A stretch of DNA of 64,000 nucleotides, taken from positions 317,120-381,119 of the forward strand of contig JAYFOJ010000001.1 of assembly GCA_034932745.1 (NCBI GenBank). Direction: 5' to 3'. Shown here piece by piece: positions 25,676 through 33,816 of the stretch; the stretch's first letter is position 1, and every line of letters begins with the position of its first letter. The notes under the pieces were generated by a model. That model was not told the origin of the DNA. It saw nothing but the letters and a program-made list of their open reading frames with translations, and made no database searches. The position numbers and the translations under genes were made by a program. This stretch comes from JBAYST01 sp034932745 (GTDB taxonomy: Bacteria; Bacillota_I; Bacilli_A; RFN20; CAG-826).

Positions 25676-25721
25676 AAAAGGAATCTAGTATTAATTTAAG
25701 ATGATATTAGGATTCCTTTTT
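25676..25721 (+). terminator. Terminator spanning the start of the next gene
   Basis: Stem AAAAGGAATC / GATTCCTTTT with a loop of about 25 nt, then a T-rich run. The loop contains the putative -10 (TATTAA, 25689-25694) and the ATG (25701) of plsC, so terminator and leaderless promoter share the same DNA. Confidence 0.55.
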
Positions 25722-26537
25722 CTTTTATTAAGCATTGCCGGTAGCGGTCTTATTTACTATTTTACTAACCTATGGACGGTTTGGTATTGGTTTTGGATAC
25801 CGCTAGTTAGCGTTCCAATTCTCTTTTTACTGATATTTGGTCTTCACATCATTTTTATGGGTTTTTTGTCATTATTCGTCGACAAGAAAAAAGAACAAGT
25901 GGTGCCTAATAAGTTTTTCTATTGGTTTATTACCGAGACGATATGGATTATTATGCTTTTCTCTAACACCAAAGTTCATACGACAGGATTAGATAAACTT
26001 CCAAAAGGAACCAAGTATTTATTTGTCTCCAATCATATATCGAAATTCGATCAGTTTTGTACTTTGCTTAAACTTCCAAAAGAAGGATTAATCTTCATTT
26101 CTAAACCAGAGAATCTCGATATTCCAATCGCTGGAGCCTTTATGCACAAAGCTGGATTTATTCCAATTAATCGAACGGATAATGTCGAAGGATTAAAAGC
26201 GATACTGAAGGCCGTAAACGCAATCAGCAAAGGATATGCCTCTGTTGGCATTTCACCAGAAGGAACGAGAAGTAAAACATTAGAATTACTACCATTTCAT
26301 CCTGGCTCATTTAAAATAGCGACCAAAACCCATTGTCCAATCGTCGTCGCTTGCTTTCAAAATACTCATCTAGTGAAAAGAAACTTCTTTTTCAAAAGAA
26401 CAAATGTTTATTTTGATATCTTGAAAACAATTCCATACGAAGAATATAAAGACAAGAATACGATTGAAATATCTAGTGAAGTCGAAAATATGATTAAAGA
26501 ACATCAAACAAAGACTAGTGGAAGATTTATCCGCTAA
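25701..26537 (+). CDS. plsC: 1-acylglycerol-3-phosphate acyltransferase
   Basis: 278 residues. Two N-terminal membrane helices, then the acyltransferase domain with FVSNHISKFDQF (N-H-x4-D, catalytic), GFIPINRT and GISPEGTRSKTLEL (E-G-T-R-S motif). Makes phosphatidic acid from lysophosphatidate at the membrane. No Shine-Dalgarno; TATTAA lies 6 nt before the ATG, so initiation may be leaderless. A shorter start cannot be excluded because the first 30 codons are just hydrophobic. Confidence 0.9.
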   Translation: MILGFLFLLLSIAGSGLIYYFTNLWTVWYWFWIPLVSVPILFLLIFGLHIIFMGFLSLFVDKKKEQVVPNKFFYWFITETIWIIMLFSNTKVHTTGLDKLPKGTKYLFVSNHISKFDQFCTLLKLPKEGLIFISKPENLDIPIAGAFMHKAGFIPINRTDNVEGLKAILKAVNAISKGYASVGISPEGTRSKTLELLPFHPGSFKIATKTHCPIVVACFQNTHLVKRNFFFKRTNVYFDILKTIPYEEYKDKNTIEISSEVENMIKEHQTKTSGRFIR

Positions 26538-26586
26538 TCGACCAGTTTTCTTTGAAAAGAATTAGCAATATTGCTAAAATAGTCCA

Positions 26587-27306
26587 ATGAAAATACTTTT
26601 AACTAACGATGACGGCTACACCGCCATGGGGATTAGAATTTTACACGAATTATTAAAGCCATATGGCGAAGTTTATGTCATCGCTCCTGAAAAAGCGATG
26701 TCTGGTAAATCGGTGGCAGTAACAATTTTTGAGCCATTAACAGTAAAAAACAGAGGCGACCATATTTATTCTGTTAGCGGAACACCAGCGGACTGCGTTA
26801 CCTATGGTCTATCGCACTTAAATATCGATTTTGATTTAGTGGTATCTGGGATTAACTATGGACATAACGTATCGTATGACGTCATGCATAGTGGCACTTG
26901 TGGAGCGTGTATCGAATCTCTTTTGTTTAATAAACCAGCGATTGCGTTTTCTAGCGAAGGAAAGTTCGAATCCGCTAAAACTAGTTTTAAGGAAGTAATG
27001 GATTATATTTTAAGTAATAAACTACTTTCAAAAGATTATTTTTTAAATGTCAATTTCCCATTCGGAAATGAAGTTAAGGGTATTAAGTTCTCATCTTTAT
27101 CATTTAGAGACGACCGCCGATATTTCAAAGAGAGAAGTGACGGCGCTATTATCCTTGCCCGCGATATCGGACCACACGAAGGATTAGATAAGAATAGCGA
27201 TGTCTATCTAGTTAATAATGGCTATATATCGATTACGCCAATGATGAAGACATTCTTCTCAAATGACCTATATGAAAAGATTAAAAAGGAAAAGAAAATC
27301 GATTAA
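26587..27306 (+). CDS. surE: 5'/3'-nucleotidase SurE
   Basis: 239 residues. N-terminal MKILLTNDDGYTAMGI with the metal-binding Asp-Asp, then APEKAMSGKSVAVTI (Ser/Asn ligand region), SGTPADCVTYGL and VSGINYGHNVSYDVMHSGTCGACIES. Removes phosphate from nucleoside 5'- and 3'-monophosphates. An extended -10, TGC-TAAAAT (26572-26580), sits 6 nt before the ATG and no ribosome site is visible, so it is probably leaderless. Confidence 0.96.
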   Translation: MKILLTNDDGYTAMGIRILHELLKPYGEVYVIAPEKAMSGKSVAVTIFEPLTVKNRGDHIYSVSGTPADCVTYGLSHLNIDFDLVVSGINYGHNVSYDVMHSGTCGACIESLLFNKPAIAFSSEGKFESAKTSFKEVMDYILSNKLLSKDYFLNVNFPFGNEVKGIKFSSLSFRDDRRYFKERSDGAIILARDIGPHEGLDKNSDVYLVNNGYISITPMMKTFFSNDLYEKIKKEKKID

Positions 27307-27311
27307 TAATT

Positions 27312-27341
27312 GAGCATATCCCTACCGGGATGCTCTTTTTT
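27312..27341 (+). terminator. surE terminator
   Basis: Stem GAGCAT(AT)CCC / GGGATGCTC with a 2-nt bulge, then a run of T. Confidence 0.75.
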
Positions 27342-27372
27342 TATTTAATATAATTAACAGGAGGAAAACATT

Positions 27373-28332
27373 ATGAATAATCGAAAAGTTGTCATCATCG
27401 GAGACGGAATGGTTGGATCTTCAATTGCCTTTACGATGTTGCAAGAAGAAATAGTGAGTGACCTTGTCATTATTGATGTTAATAAAAATAAAGCAGAAGG
27501 AGACGCCTTGGATTTAATGCAAGGAATGCCGTTCGTGTCTCCTAAAAGAGTAAAAGCCGGAACTTATAGCGATGTCAAAGACGCACATGTGGTAATTATT
27601 ACCGCAGGAGTATCGCAAAAAGAGGGAGAAACAAGATTAGATCTTTTAAGAAAGAATCTCGGCATCTTTGATTCAATTATTACTGAAATGAAACCGTACC
27701 TAGATAAAGAGGCCATTGTTTTAGTTGTAACCAATCCAGTCGACGTTCTTGCGTACTTCACTTATAAGAAGCTTGGTATTGATTCTTCTCGCGTTATCGG
27801 AAGTGGAACTGTTTTAGACACCGCAAGACTTAAAACCGCAATCGCAGAGCATACACATATCGACCCAAGAAATGTTCACACATTCGTCATCGGCGAACAT
27901 GGAGATTCGGAAGTGGCAGCCTACTCTGTTACCACAATCGGTGGAATACCAATTTCTCATTACTGCAGTGTCTGCGGTGGATGTAATGATGGTGGCGATC
28001 ACGTCTTACTACACCTACATGAAGATGTAAAAAAAGCTGCATACGAAATCATCGCTAAAAAGGGTGCAACATATTACGCTGTTGCGCTAGCAGTCAATTT
28101 CATCGTAAAAGCCATTCTAAATGACTATAACTCGGTTTTAACCGTTTCGACATTTATTGAAAGTGAATTCGATGGAAGAATTAAGGACTTGTATATCTCG
28201 TTACCATGTATTGTTGGTAAATCAGGTGTTCAAAAGATTTTACATCCTAATTACGCTAAAATAGAGGTCGAAAAATTAATTGATTCAGCTAATATTTTAA
28301 AAAGCCAAATCGACTTATACCGCAATAATTAA
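27373..28332 (+). CDS. ldh: L-lactate dehydrogenase
   Basis: 319 residues. NAD-binding VVIIGDGMVGSSIAF, the mobile-loop ITAGVSQKEGETRLDLLRKN with Gln at the LDH specificity position, VTNPVDVLAYFTYK, GSGTVLDTARLK and catalytic His in FVIGEHGDSEVA. Reduces pyruvate to lactate, pointing to fermentation. An unusual CSVCGGCNDGGDH segment, Cys-rich and a few residues longer than common LDHs, follows the active-site helix. GGAGG precedes the ATG; own terminator. Confidence 0.96.
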   Translation: MNNRKVVIIGDGMVGSSIAFTMLQEEIVSDLVIIDVNKNKAEGDALDLMQGMPFVSPKRVKAGTYSDVKDAHVVIITAGVSQKEGETRLDLLRKNLGIFDSIITEMKPYLDKEAIVLVVTNPVDVLAYFTYKKLGIDSSRVIGSGTVLDTARLKTAIAEHTHIDPRNVHTFVIGEHGDSEVAAYSVTTIGGIPISHYCSVCGGCNDGGDHVLLHLHEDVKKAAYEIIAKKGATYYAVALAVNFIVKAILNDYNSVLTVSTFIESEFDGRIKDLYISLPCIVGKSGVQKILHPNYAKIEVEKLIDSANILKSQIDLYRNN

Positions 28333-28357
28333 TCGATATAGAAAATCATCATCAAAA

Positions 28358-28395
28358 GAATGAATGTAATCACTAGCTGATGCATTCATTTTTCT
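28358..28395 (+). terminator. ldh terminator
   Basis: Stem AATGAATG(ta)ATC / GAT(g)CATTCATT, then TTTTTC. Confidence 0.65.
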
Positions 28396-28561
28396 TTATT
28401 GTTTAATCATCAACAAAATTGATTTAAAAAGACTAAAAGCAAAACTAATTTTTGTGTTTAATCTATCAACCCATCTAAAACAGTTTTTAGCATTTAATCA
28501 CGAAAAACATCAAAAAAACCTGAAAAAATTGCATATTTTGCCAAAAAGGTAGATTATTTAG

Positions 28562-28619
28562 GCAACCAATAGTTGCGGAAAAAAAGTGAAAATGAAAAGC
28601 AGAGTTGGTTGTCGCAACC
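28562..28619. promoter_or_regulatory. Two GCAAC/GTTGC inverted repeats before HTH gene
   Basis: GCAAC-CAATA-GTTGC (28562-28576) and GGTTG-TCG-CAACC (28607-28619), then TATAAC (28623-28628). The rest of the 335-nt gap between ldh and this gene holds only AT-rich sequence. Likely operators of the downstream HTH protein (inference). Confidence 0.45.
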
Positions 28620-28667
28620 GACTATAACTTGCTAAATTATGAGTGTCGATTTCAAGGAGGAAAACTT

Positions 28668-29600
28668 ATGAATATTGAAATTGCTAACCGCTTAGTTAAA
28701 TTAAGAAAAGAAAAAGGCTTGTCGCAAGAAGAACTCGCCGACAAGTTGGGCTTATCAAGACAAGCTGTATCTAAATGGGAACGCGCTGAGGCAAGCCCGG
28801 ATACAGATAATCTTATTTGCTTAGCTAAATTGTATGGGGTCTCGCTTGATCAACTCCTAAAGACTCAAGACGATGCCGAAACGATTGTAGATGAGCAGGT
28901 AAAAAAAGATGAAGCTCCAAAAGAAGAAGAACAAGAGAGTTCTGAAGAAGAGGAGAATGACAAAGATGATCGAGATGGAAATGGAAAAAGAGAACATGTT
29001 CACATTGGACTCAATGGCATTCACGTTGTCGATAAGGATGGCGAAGTACATATCGACCTCCACGGAATTCATGTCCACGACAAAGACAATGACGTCGATA
29101 TCGATGGAGATGGAATAAAGAACTGTAACTGCCATATCGATGACGATGGACATCGATGGAAAGACCATAAAGGTAGCAAGATAGGTGGAATTATTTCTGG
29201 AGTATATGCTTTATTATCAGTAGTCGCTTATATCCTACTTGGCTCATTTATTCCAGGAGCATGGGGATATGCATGGATATTGTTCTTATTAATCCCTGTT
29301 ATAGGTTCGATTCCAAGCGCGATTAGACATCGATCATTCTCGGTGTTCTGCTACCCATTATTAGCGACTGCAGCGTATTTCTTTTTATGTATGGTTCTAC
29401 CATCATTTGGAGTCTTACCAGCGATGTGGCATCCGCTATGGGTCATATTCCTCACGATTCCTATTTACTATATGATATTCGGACCAATCGATGCTTCAAT
29501 GAGACATCATAGATGTAGAAAGAATATTTACTTCTCAAAAGGCGATGTCATCGAAAACGACGACGATGATGACGACGATGATGAAGAAGACGAGAAATAA
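28668..29600 (+). CDS. Membrane-bound XRE regulator with His/Asp-rich domain
   Basis: 310 residues from the ATG at 28668, after AAGGAGG. Residues 1-65 are an XRE helix-turn-helix (LGLSRQAVSKWERAEASP). An acidic Glu/Asp stretch follows, then about residues 110-165 a repeat block in which His and Asp alternate: HVHIGLNGIHVVDKDGEVHI, DLHGIHVHDKDNDVDIDGDG, then NCNCHIDDDGH. Three or four membrane helices follow and the tail ends in eight Asp plus EEDEK. The arrangement suggests a membrane regulator that senses a metal ion through the His/Asp block (inference). It precedes an ABC transporter operon. Own terminator. Confidence 0.8.
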   Translation: MNIEIANRLVKLRKEKGLSQEELADKLGLSRQAVSKWERAEASPDTDNLICLAKLYGVSLDQLLKTQDDAETIVDEQVKKDEAPKEEEQESSEEEENDKDDRDGNGKREHVHIGLNGIHVVDKDGEVHIDLHGIHVHDKDNDVDIDGDGIKNCNCHIDDDGHRWKDHKGSKIGGIISGVYALLSVVAYILLGSFIPGAWGYAWILFLLIPVIGSIPSAIRHRSFSVFCYPLLATAAYFFLCMVLPSFGVLPAMWHPLWVIFLTIPIYYMIFGPIDASMRHHRCRKNIYFSKGDVIENDDDDDDDDEEDEK

Positions 29601-29626
29601 GGCGAGTGACAAACTCGTCTTTTTTC
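29601..29626 (+). terminator. Terminator after the HTH membrane gene
   Basis: Stem GGCGAGT / ACTCGTC (one G-U pair) with a GACAA loop, then TTTTTT. Confidence 0.7.
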
Positions 29627-29699
29627 TTTAAATACGATTTTTTCGGTTTTTCTTTTATTATACTAATAAAGTGATTACATTTTTATTGAGGAAAAAACG

Positions 29700-30572
29700 A
29701 TGGAAATTTTAAAAGTAGAAAATTTGGTTAAAAAATATCCGAAGTTTACCCTCGACAATGTATCTTTTTCACTAGAAAAAGGTAAGATTATGGGCTTCAT
29801 TGGCCGAAATGGTGCTGGTAAGACGACAACGCTTAAAGCCATTATGAATCTCATTCATGTCGATAGTGGTAGAGTAGAGATTTTTGGAAAACAGTTTGAC
29901 GAAAACGAGCTTCAAAATAGAACTAGGATATCGTTCGCATTAGGCGGTGCCGATTACTTTCCGTTTAAAACTGTAAGAAAATTAACTCAAGTAACGGCTA
30001 GATTCTATCCAGAATGGGATCAAAAGAAATTTGAGTATTATCTCGAGAAATTTGGAATCGATAAAGATAAAAAGATTAAAGAATTATCTCAAGGTATGAA
30101 AGTAAAATATTCGTTAGCAGTAGCGTTATCTCATAACTCAGAACTGTTCATTCTCGATGAACCAACTAGCGGACTAGATCCAATCTCTCGCGATGAAATA
30201 TTGTACTTATTTCAACAACTAGTTAGCGACGGAACTAGAAGCGTGCTTTTTTCGACACATATTACGAGCGATCTCGATAAATGCGCTGACTCAATAACGT
30301 ATATTAGAAATGGTCAATTAGTCGTCAGTAACAAATCTAAAGACGAGTTTATCGCTTGCTATAAACTAGTGAGTGGACCACTTGAAAACTTAACAGATGA
30401 CATTAAATCTAAACTGATTTCTTGGCGTCCAGAAAGACAGCTATTTACTGGATTGGTAGAGGCTTCAAAAGCATCTCTCATTCCTGAAAACGTCAAAGTA
30501 AGTACGCCAGATTTAGAAGACATAATGGTTTTCTTAGAAAGGGGAAATGGTGATGAAGAATCTATTATATAA
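29700..30572 (+). CDS. ABC transporter ATP-binding protein (YtrB/EcsA-like)
   Basis: 290 residues. Walker A GRNGAGKTT, Q-loop region FALGGADYFP, signature LSQGMKVK, Walker B LFILDEPTSGLDPISRDE and H-loop STHI. The 70-residue C-terminal extension is typical of the ABC-2 drug/antibiotic-sensing group that includes YtrB. Its 3' end overlaps the permease gene. Substrate unknown. Confidence 0.93.
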   Translation: MEILKVENLVKKYPKFTLDNVSFSLEKGKIMGFIGRNGAGKTTTLKAIMNLIHVDSGRVEIFGKQFDENELQNRTRISFALGGADYFPFKTVRKLTQVTARFYPEWDQKKFEYYLEKFGIDKDKKIKELSQGMKVKYSLAVALSHNSELFILDEPTSGLDPISRDEILYLFQQLVSDGTRSVLFSTHITSDLDKCADSITYIRNGQLVVSNKSKDEFIACYKLVSGPLENLTDDIKSKLISWRPERQLFTGLVEASKASLIPENVKVSTPDLEDIMVFLERGNGDEESII

Positions 30573-31233
30573 AGAGTGGAAACTTAATGTCCACGCGATG
30601 AACATCCTTTTCGCCGTTGGCTTTGGCTTTATGATGGTAATTCCAAGTTACCCACATTTCTTAGCCTTTGTTTATCTTGCTTTCTCTTATGCTTTCTTAT
30701 TCATGGGTGGAAATAAAGGTGTCGATAACAACGATATTTATTACACTTCGATTCTTCCAATTCGAAGAGGAGATGTCGTTAAAGCTAGAACGATGACTAT
30801 TATGTCGCTCCAACTTCTCAACATTCTTGCCACCATCCCTTTTGCGATACTTTATCCATTTGTTATGAACGCGGTCGCTAGTAGTGGCGCCACTGGTTTA
30901 GAAGATGTTGGTCTAGAACCAAATATCGCTTTATACGCTATGGCGTTGCTTTCTTATACAATTCTCGATTTAATTTTCCTTCCGTGGTTCTATAAGACCA
31001 CTTCAAGAATTGTTCTTCCATACATGGTAAGTGGTTTTGTCTGCATGATTTTCTTTATGACTGTTTCGATGTTCTTACCACTTGCACTTCCAGGATATTA
31101 TGCTCTATTTGGAGGTTGGAATAATTTACCAGCACAGTTTATTTTATTAGCGGTATCGGTTATTATATATTTTGTCGGCCACTACTTTATCGTAAAGATA
31201 TCGCAAAAGAATTTTTTGAAGGTCGACATTTAA
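30553..31233 (+). CDS. ABC-2 type permease
   Basis: 226 residues, six membrane helices, beginning MKNLLYKEWKLNVHAMN. A GGGGA site lies 8 nt before the ATG at 30553; the Met two codons upstream is too close to that site. Contains the common ABC-2 sequence YYTSILPIRRGDVVKARTM. Partner of the preceding ATPase; its start lies inside the ATPase gene. Confidence 0.85.
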   Translation: MKNLLYKEWKLNVHAMNILFAVGFGFMMVIPSYPHFLAFVYLAFSYAFLFMGGNKGVDNNDIYYTSILPIRRGDVVKARTMTIMSLQLLNILATIPFAILYPFVMNAVASSGATGLEDVGLEPNIALYAMALLSYTILDLIFLPWFYKTTSRIVLPYMVSGFVCMIFFMTVSMFLPLALPGYYALFGGWNNLPAQFILLAVSVIIYFVGHYFIVKISQKNFLKVDI

Positions 31234-31242
31234 GGAGAAAAT

Positions 31243-31470
31243 ATGGATTTCATCAATTGGATGGACAAAAATCCGCACTGGCTCAAACTAGTCTTCTGTC
31301 TTGGACCTCTTGATATCTTATGGAGCATTTATCGTATTATCAAAGCAGTAAAAGCCGACAATTCAACCCAATTAATCGTCGCTATCGTGTTCTTAATTAT
31401 TGGTGCTCCTGTCATTTGGCTCTTCGACCTCATCTATGTTTTAATAAACAAAAAGATTTGGTGGTTCTAG
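31243..31470 (+). CDS. Small membrane protein in ABC operon
   Basis: 75 residues with two membrane helices (LKLVFCLGPLDILWSIYRII and TQLIVAIVFLIIGAPVIWLF). Strong AAGGAGA site, 9 nt after the permease stop. Probably an accessory subunit of the transporter; family not recognised. Confidence 0.75.
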   Translation: MDFINWMDKNPHWLKLVFCLGPLDILWSIYRIIKAVKADNSTQLIVAIVFLIIGAPVIWLFDLIYVLINKKIWWF

Positions 31471-31486
31471 TAATTAATTAATCATT

Positions 31487-31516
31487 AAAAGCTGTCCTAC
31501 TGGGATAGCTTTTTTG
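31487..31516 (+). terminator. ABC operon terminator
   Basis: Stem AAAGCTGTCC / GGGATAGCTT with a TACT loop, then TTTTTT. The -10 of the next gene begins 5 nt after it. Confidence 0.8.
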
Positions 31517-31533
31517 TTGCTATAATGTGAACT

Positions 31534-32061
31534 ATGAAACTACTTTATTCACTTAATGACAATCAATATGAGAATCTTGGCTTTGATCACACTAGAAGTA
31601 TCGTTAGAGCAGTACTTTACGATGATAATAATCGCATCGCATTAACTAAGATTAAGGCTAAAGATATCTTTGGCATTCGCGACTATTACGAACTTCCCGG
31701 CGGTGGCGTGAATAAAAACGAAAGATTAATCGATGCATTGAAAAGAGAACTAGACGAAGAACTCGGTGCGAAGATCGATAATATTGTTCCCCTTGGAAGA
31801 GTAGTGGACTTTTATAACTTAATAAAAAGAAAGAATAACCAACACTATTATCTATGCCATGTTTCTAGTATAGGTAAAAATCATCAAGAAGAACGCGAGC
31901 GTCAATTGATTGAAAAAATTGTATGGGTTGATATCGATAGTGCGATTAGTCTCTATGAGACTATGCAAAATGTTTTGGTTGGCTTTTTAGTAAAGCAAAG
32001 AGAACTGCCAATCCTTAGAATTGCAAAAGCAAAAATGTCTTTACTTAATCGCTTAAGATAA
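31534..32061 (+). CDS. NUDIX hydrolase
   Basis: 175 residues with an intact Nudix box (G-x5-E-x7-R-E-x2-E-E-x-G): GGGVNKNERLIDALKRELDE then ELGA. Hydrolyses a nucleoside diphosphate linked to another moiety; substrate not predictable. An extended -10, TGC-TATAAT (31518-31526), lies 7 nt before the ATG and no Shine-Dalgarno exists, so it is probably leaderless. Directly upstream of tRNA-His. Confidence 0.93.
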   Translation: MKLLYSLNDNQYENLGFDHTRSIVRAVLYDDNNRIALTKIKAKDIFGIRDYYELPGGGVNKNERLIDALKRELDEELGAKIDNIVPLGRVVDFYNLIKRKNNQHYYLCHVSSIGKNHQEERERQLIEKIVWVDIDSAISLYETMQNVLVGFLVKQRELPILRIAKAKMSLLNRLR

Positions 32062-32086
32062 GTATCATAATAAACGCACTACTAAT

Positions 32087-32163
32087 GGCGAATGTGGTGA
32101 AGTGGTTAACACACCTGGCTGTGAACCAGGCACGCGTGAGTTCGATTCTCATCATTCGCCCCA
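32087..32163 (+). tRNA. tRNA-His (anticodon GTG)
   Basis: Eight-pair acceptor GGCGAATG / CATTCGCC including the extra G at -1 typical of tRNA-His, encoded CCA, T-loop TTCGATT and anticodon loop CTGTGAA reading GTG. Confidence 0.95.
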
Positions 32164-32175
32164 AATTAGCAAAAT

Positions 32176-32206
32176 AGGTTTGATAGAAATATCAGACCTT
32201 TTTTTG
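32176..32206 (+). terminator. tRNA-His terminator
   Basis: Stem AGGTTTGATA / TATCAGACCT (one G-U pair) with a GAAA loop, then TTTTTTT. Confidence 0.8.
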
Positions 32207-32349
32207 TTTAATTTATAAATATGACGAGTGTTTTCGTCAAATTCCGCACAGAAACCTATTAATGATTAAAGAGATACTTCATAAATCATTATTTTTGCAA
32301 TTGGCTATAATCGAGAATAAAATCTGGCATATAAAGAAAGGAAAACAAT

Positions 32350-32715
32350 ATGAAAGCCAAATACTTATTCTTGCTCCCTTTAATTGCAGGCACATTGTTC
32401 TTAGCATCCTGCACAACTGGTCTTAGTTCGATAACATCGAGCAATCAAAGTGCTTCAGATAGTTTAAGTTCCCAAAGTTCTGAACAACGCGTCTTTACGC
32501 TTGAAGAACTTGCACAATATAACGGGGATAATGGTAGTGAAGCATATATAGCGGTTTACGGTATTGTCTATGATGTGACACATGCGGATGGATGGACTAA
32601 CGGATGGCACAGAGGACAACATCTAGCAGGAACGGACGCAACTGCAGCTTTTGCTGATAGCCCACACTCAGAATCAATACTGAACAGTCTTCCTATCGTA
32701 GGTGTCATTGAATAG
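32350..32715 (+). CDS. Lipoprotein with cytochrome b5-like domain
   Basis: 121 residues. Signal peptide MKAKYLFLLPLIAGTLFLASC with lipobox LASC, a Ser-rich linker, then a cytochrome b5-like heme/steroid-binding domain: FTLEELAQYNGDNGSEAYIA, VYGIVYDVTHADGW, then HRGQHLAGTDATAAFADSPH. The two His residues of the HRGQH and SPHS regions could act as ligands, but heme binding in this short clostridial subgroup is not proven. Surface-located. AAAGGA precedes the ATG. Confidence 0.85.
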   Translation: MKAKYLFLLPLIAGTLFLASCTTGLSSITSSNQSASDSLSSQSSEQRVFTLEELAQYNGDNGSEAYIAVYGIVYDVTHADGWTNGWHRGQHLAGTDATAAFADSPHSESILNSLPIVGVIE

Positions 32716-32740
32716 GCTTCAAGACAAAAAAGTCATCTCT

Positions 32741-32780
32741 AACTCGCTTGATTTAGCAATAAGTCGGCGAGTTTTATTTT
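32741..32780 (+). terminator. Terminator after cytochrome b5-like gene
   Basis: Stem AACTCGC / GCGAGTT with a loop of 19 nt, then TTATTTT. The rest of the gap to 33068 shows no gene or structure I can support. Confidence 0.55.
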
Positions 32781-33068
32781 AGTTATATTAGCGTGTAAAT
32801 TTCAACTAGTAAAAGAACATTAAGTGCTAGAAAATTGATTATTTTATCGAGACCAATATCGACAAGTAAATACATACTTAGCAAATTTTGTGGCTTTTCA
32901 TAAATACTAGATTTCTAAGAATATTGTTTGCTAATTTGAGAACCAAGTTTTTCTATTGAGTGGTCAATTATCTCTTGAAAAGTATGGCAATTAAGCATTT
33001 TGTTTGTAGGAACCGAAACTTGAATTGAACTAATACTCAAGGTAAAATTGTAAATAAGTTAGCAGCCA

Positions 33069-33590
33069 ATGAAACACAAAATCATAAAATACACTATAAA
33101 GTGTTTGTCTGTTCCTACTGTGATGTTTGTTATGTCTATTCCATGGTCCGTATTTTTGGATTTTGATTGTATTGTAGATGATTCAATGCCACAGTACTGT
33201 TCTGATTTTCTTTATATCCAAAATATGCTCGAATACTGCATGACTGACAGTACTTATAATGGCAAAGGGGAATATTACATCGGTTCAATTGCTAGTACGA
33301 ATAAAATTATTCATGACGATGGACGACTTTTCTATGCCTTTTCGTCCGTTCAGGCAACCGAAAAGAAAGAACAAGATTATATTAGAAATCTCAAGTATTT
33401 AGTTAGATATAATGTTCCTTACAATGATTTTGCTTATGTCAGTATTTGTGAAGGAGACATCATTGAGTGCATGGTTGCTCCTGATTTATCTCCTTCTTAC
33501 CGTAGATACTTTGATTTGAAAAAAGGAAAATCGCAAGAATTGTATTATTTGGCTGTGACAATTAGAAATGACTCAAATACTAATATGTAG
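33069..33590 (+). CDS. Hypothetical secreted or membrane protein
   Basis: 173 residues. N-terminal hydrophobic segment (residues 12-32, CLSVPTVMFVMSIPWSVFLDF) acting as signal anchor, then an external domain with four Cys (DFDCIV, PQYCSD, LEYCMT, VSICEGDIIECMV). No recognised family, and no clear ribosome site. The AT-rich surroundings and isolation leave some doubt that it is a gene. Confidence 0.5.
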   Translation: MKHKIIKYTIKCLSVPTVMFVMSIPWSVFLDFDCIVDDSMPQYCSDFLYIQNMLEYCMTDSTYNGKGEYYIGSIASTNKIIHDDGRLFYAFSSVQATEKKEQDYIRNLKYLVRYNVPYNDFAYVSICEGDIIECMVAPDLSPSYRRYFDLKKGKSQELYYLAVTIRNDSNTNM

Positions 33591-33816
33591 TGAGTTTGTT
33601 TATCGATAGTTGCATTGGTTTAATGGTATTTGTACATATAACTTTAGCAAATGACTTGTTTACTAATGGTTTTGTCATTTTTACATATACATAATTTAAA
33701 GTTTTTGATAGTTTATTATTATGCAAGCATCAATAACTAATCTTGTTTATAGTTATCAATGCATAGTAAAAAAATGTAAGAATTCTGATTGAATAATCTA
33801 ATAGGAGAATTGTGTC

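Noticed and set aside
28901..29170. Separate genes on the other frames across the acidic/His block of the HTH protein
   Set aside because: Open frames on both strands arise from the repetitive GAT/GAA-rich coding sequence. They have no ribosome sites and low-complexity products.
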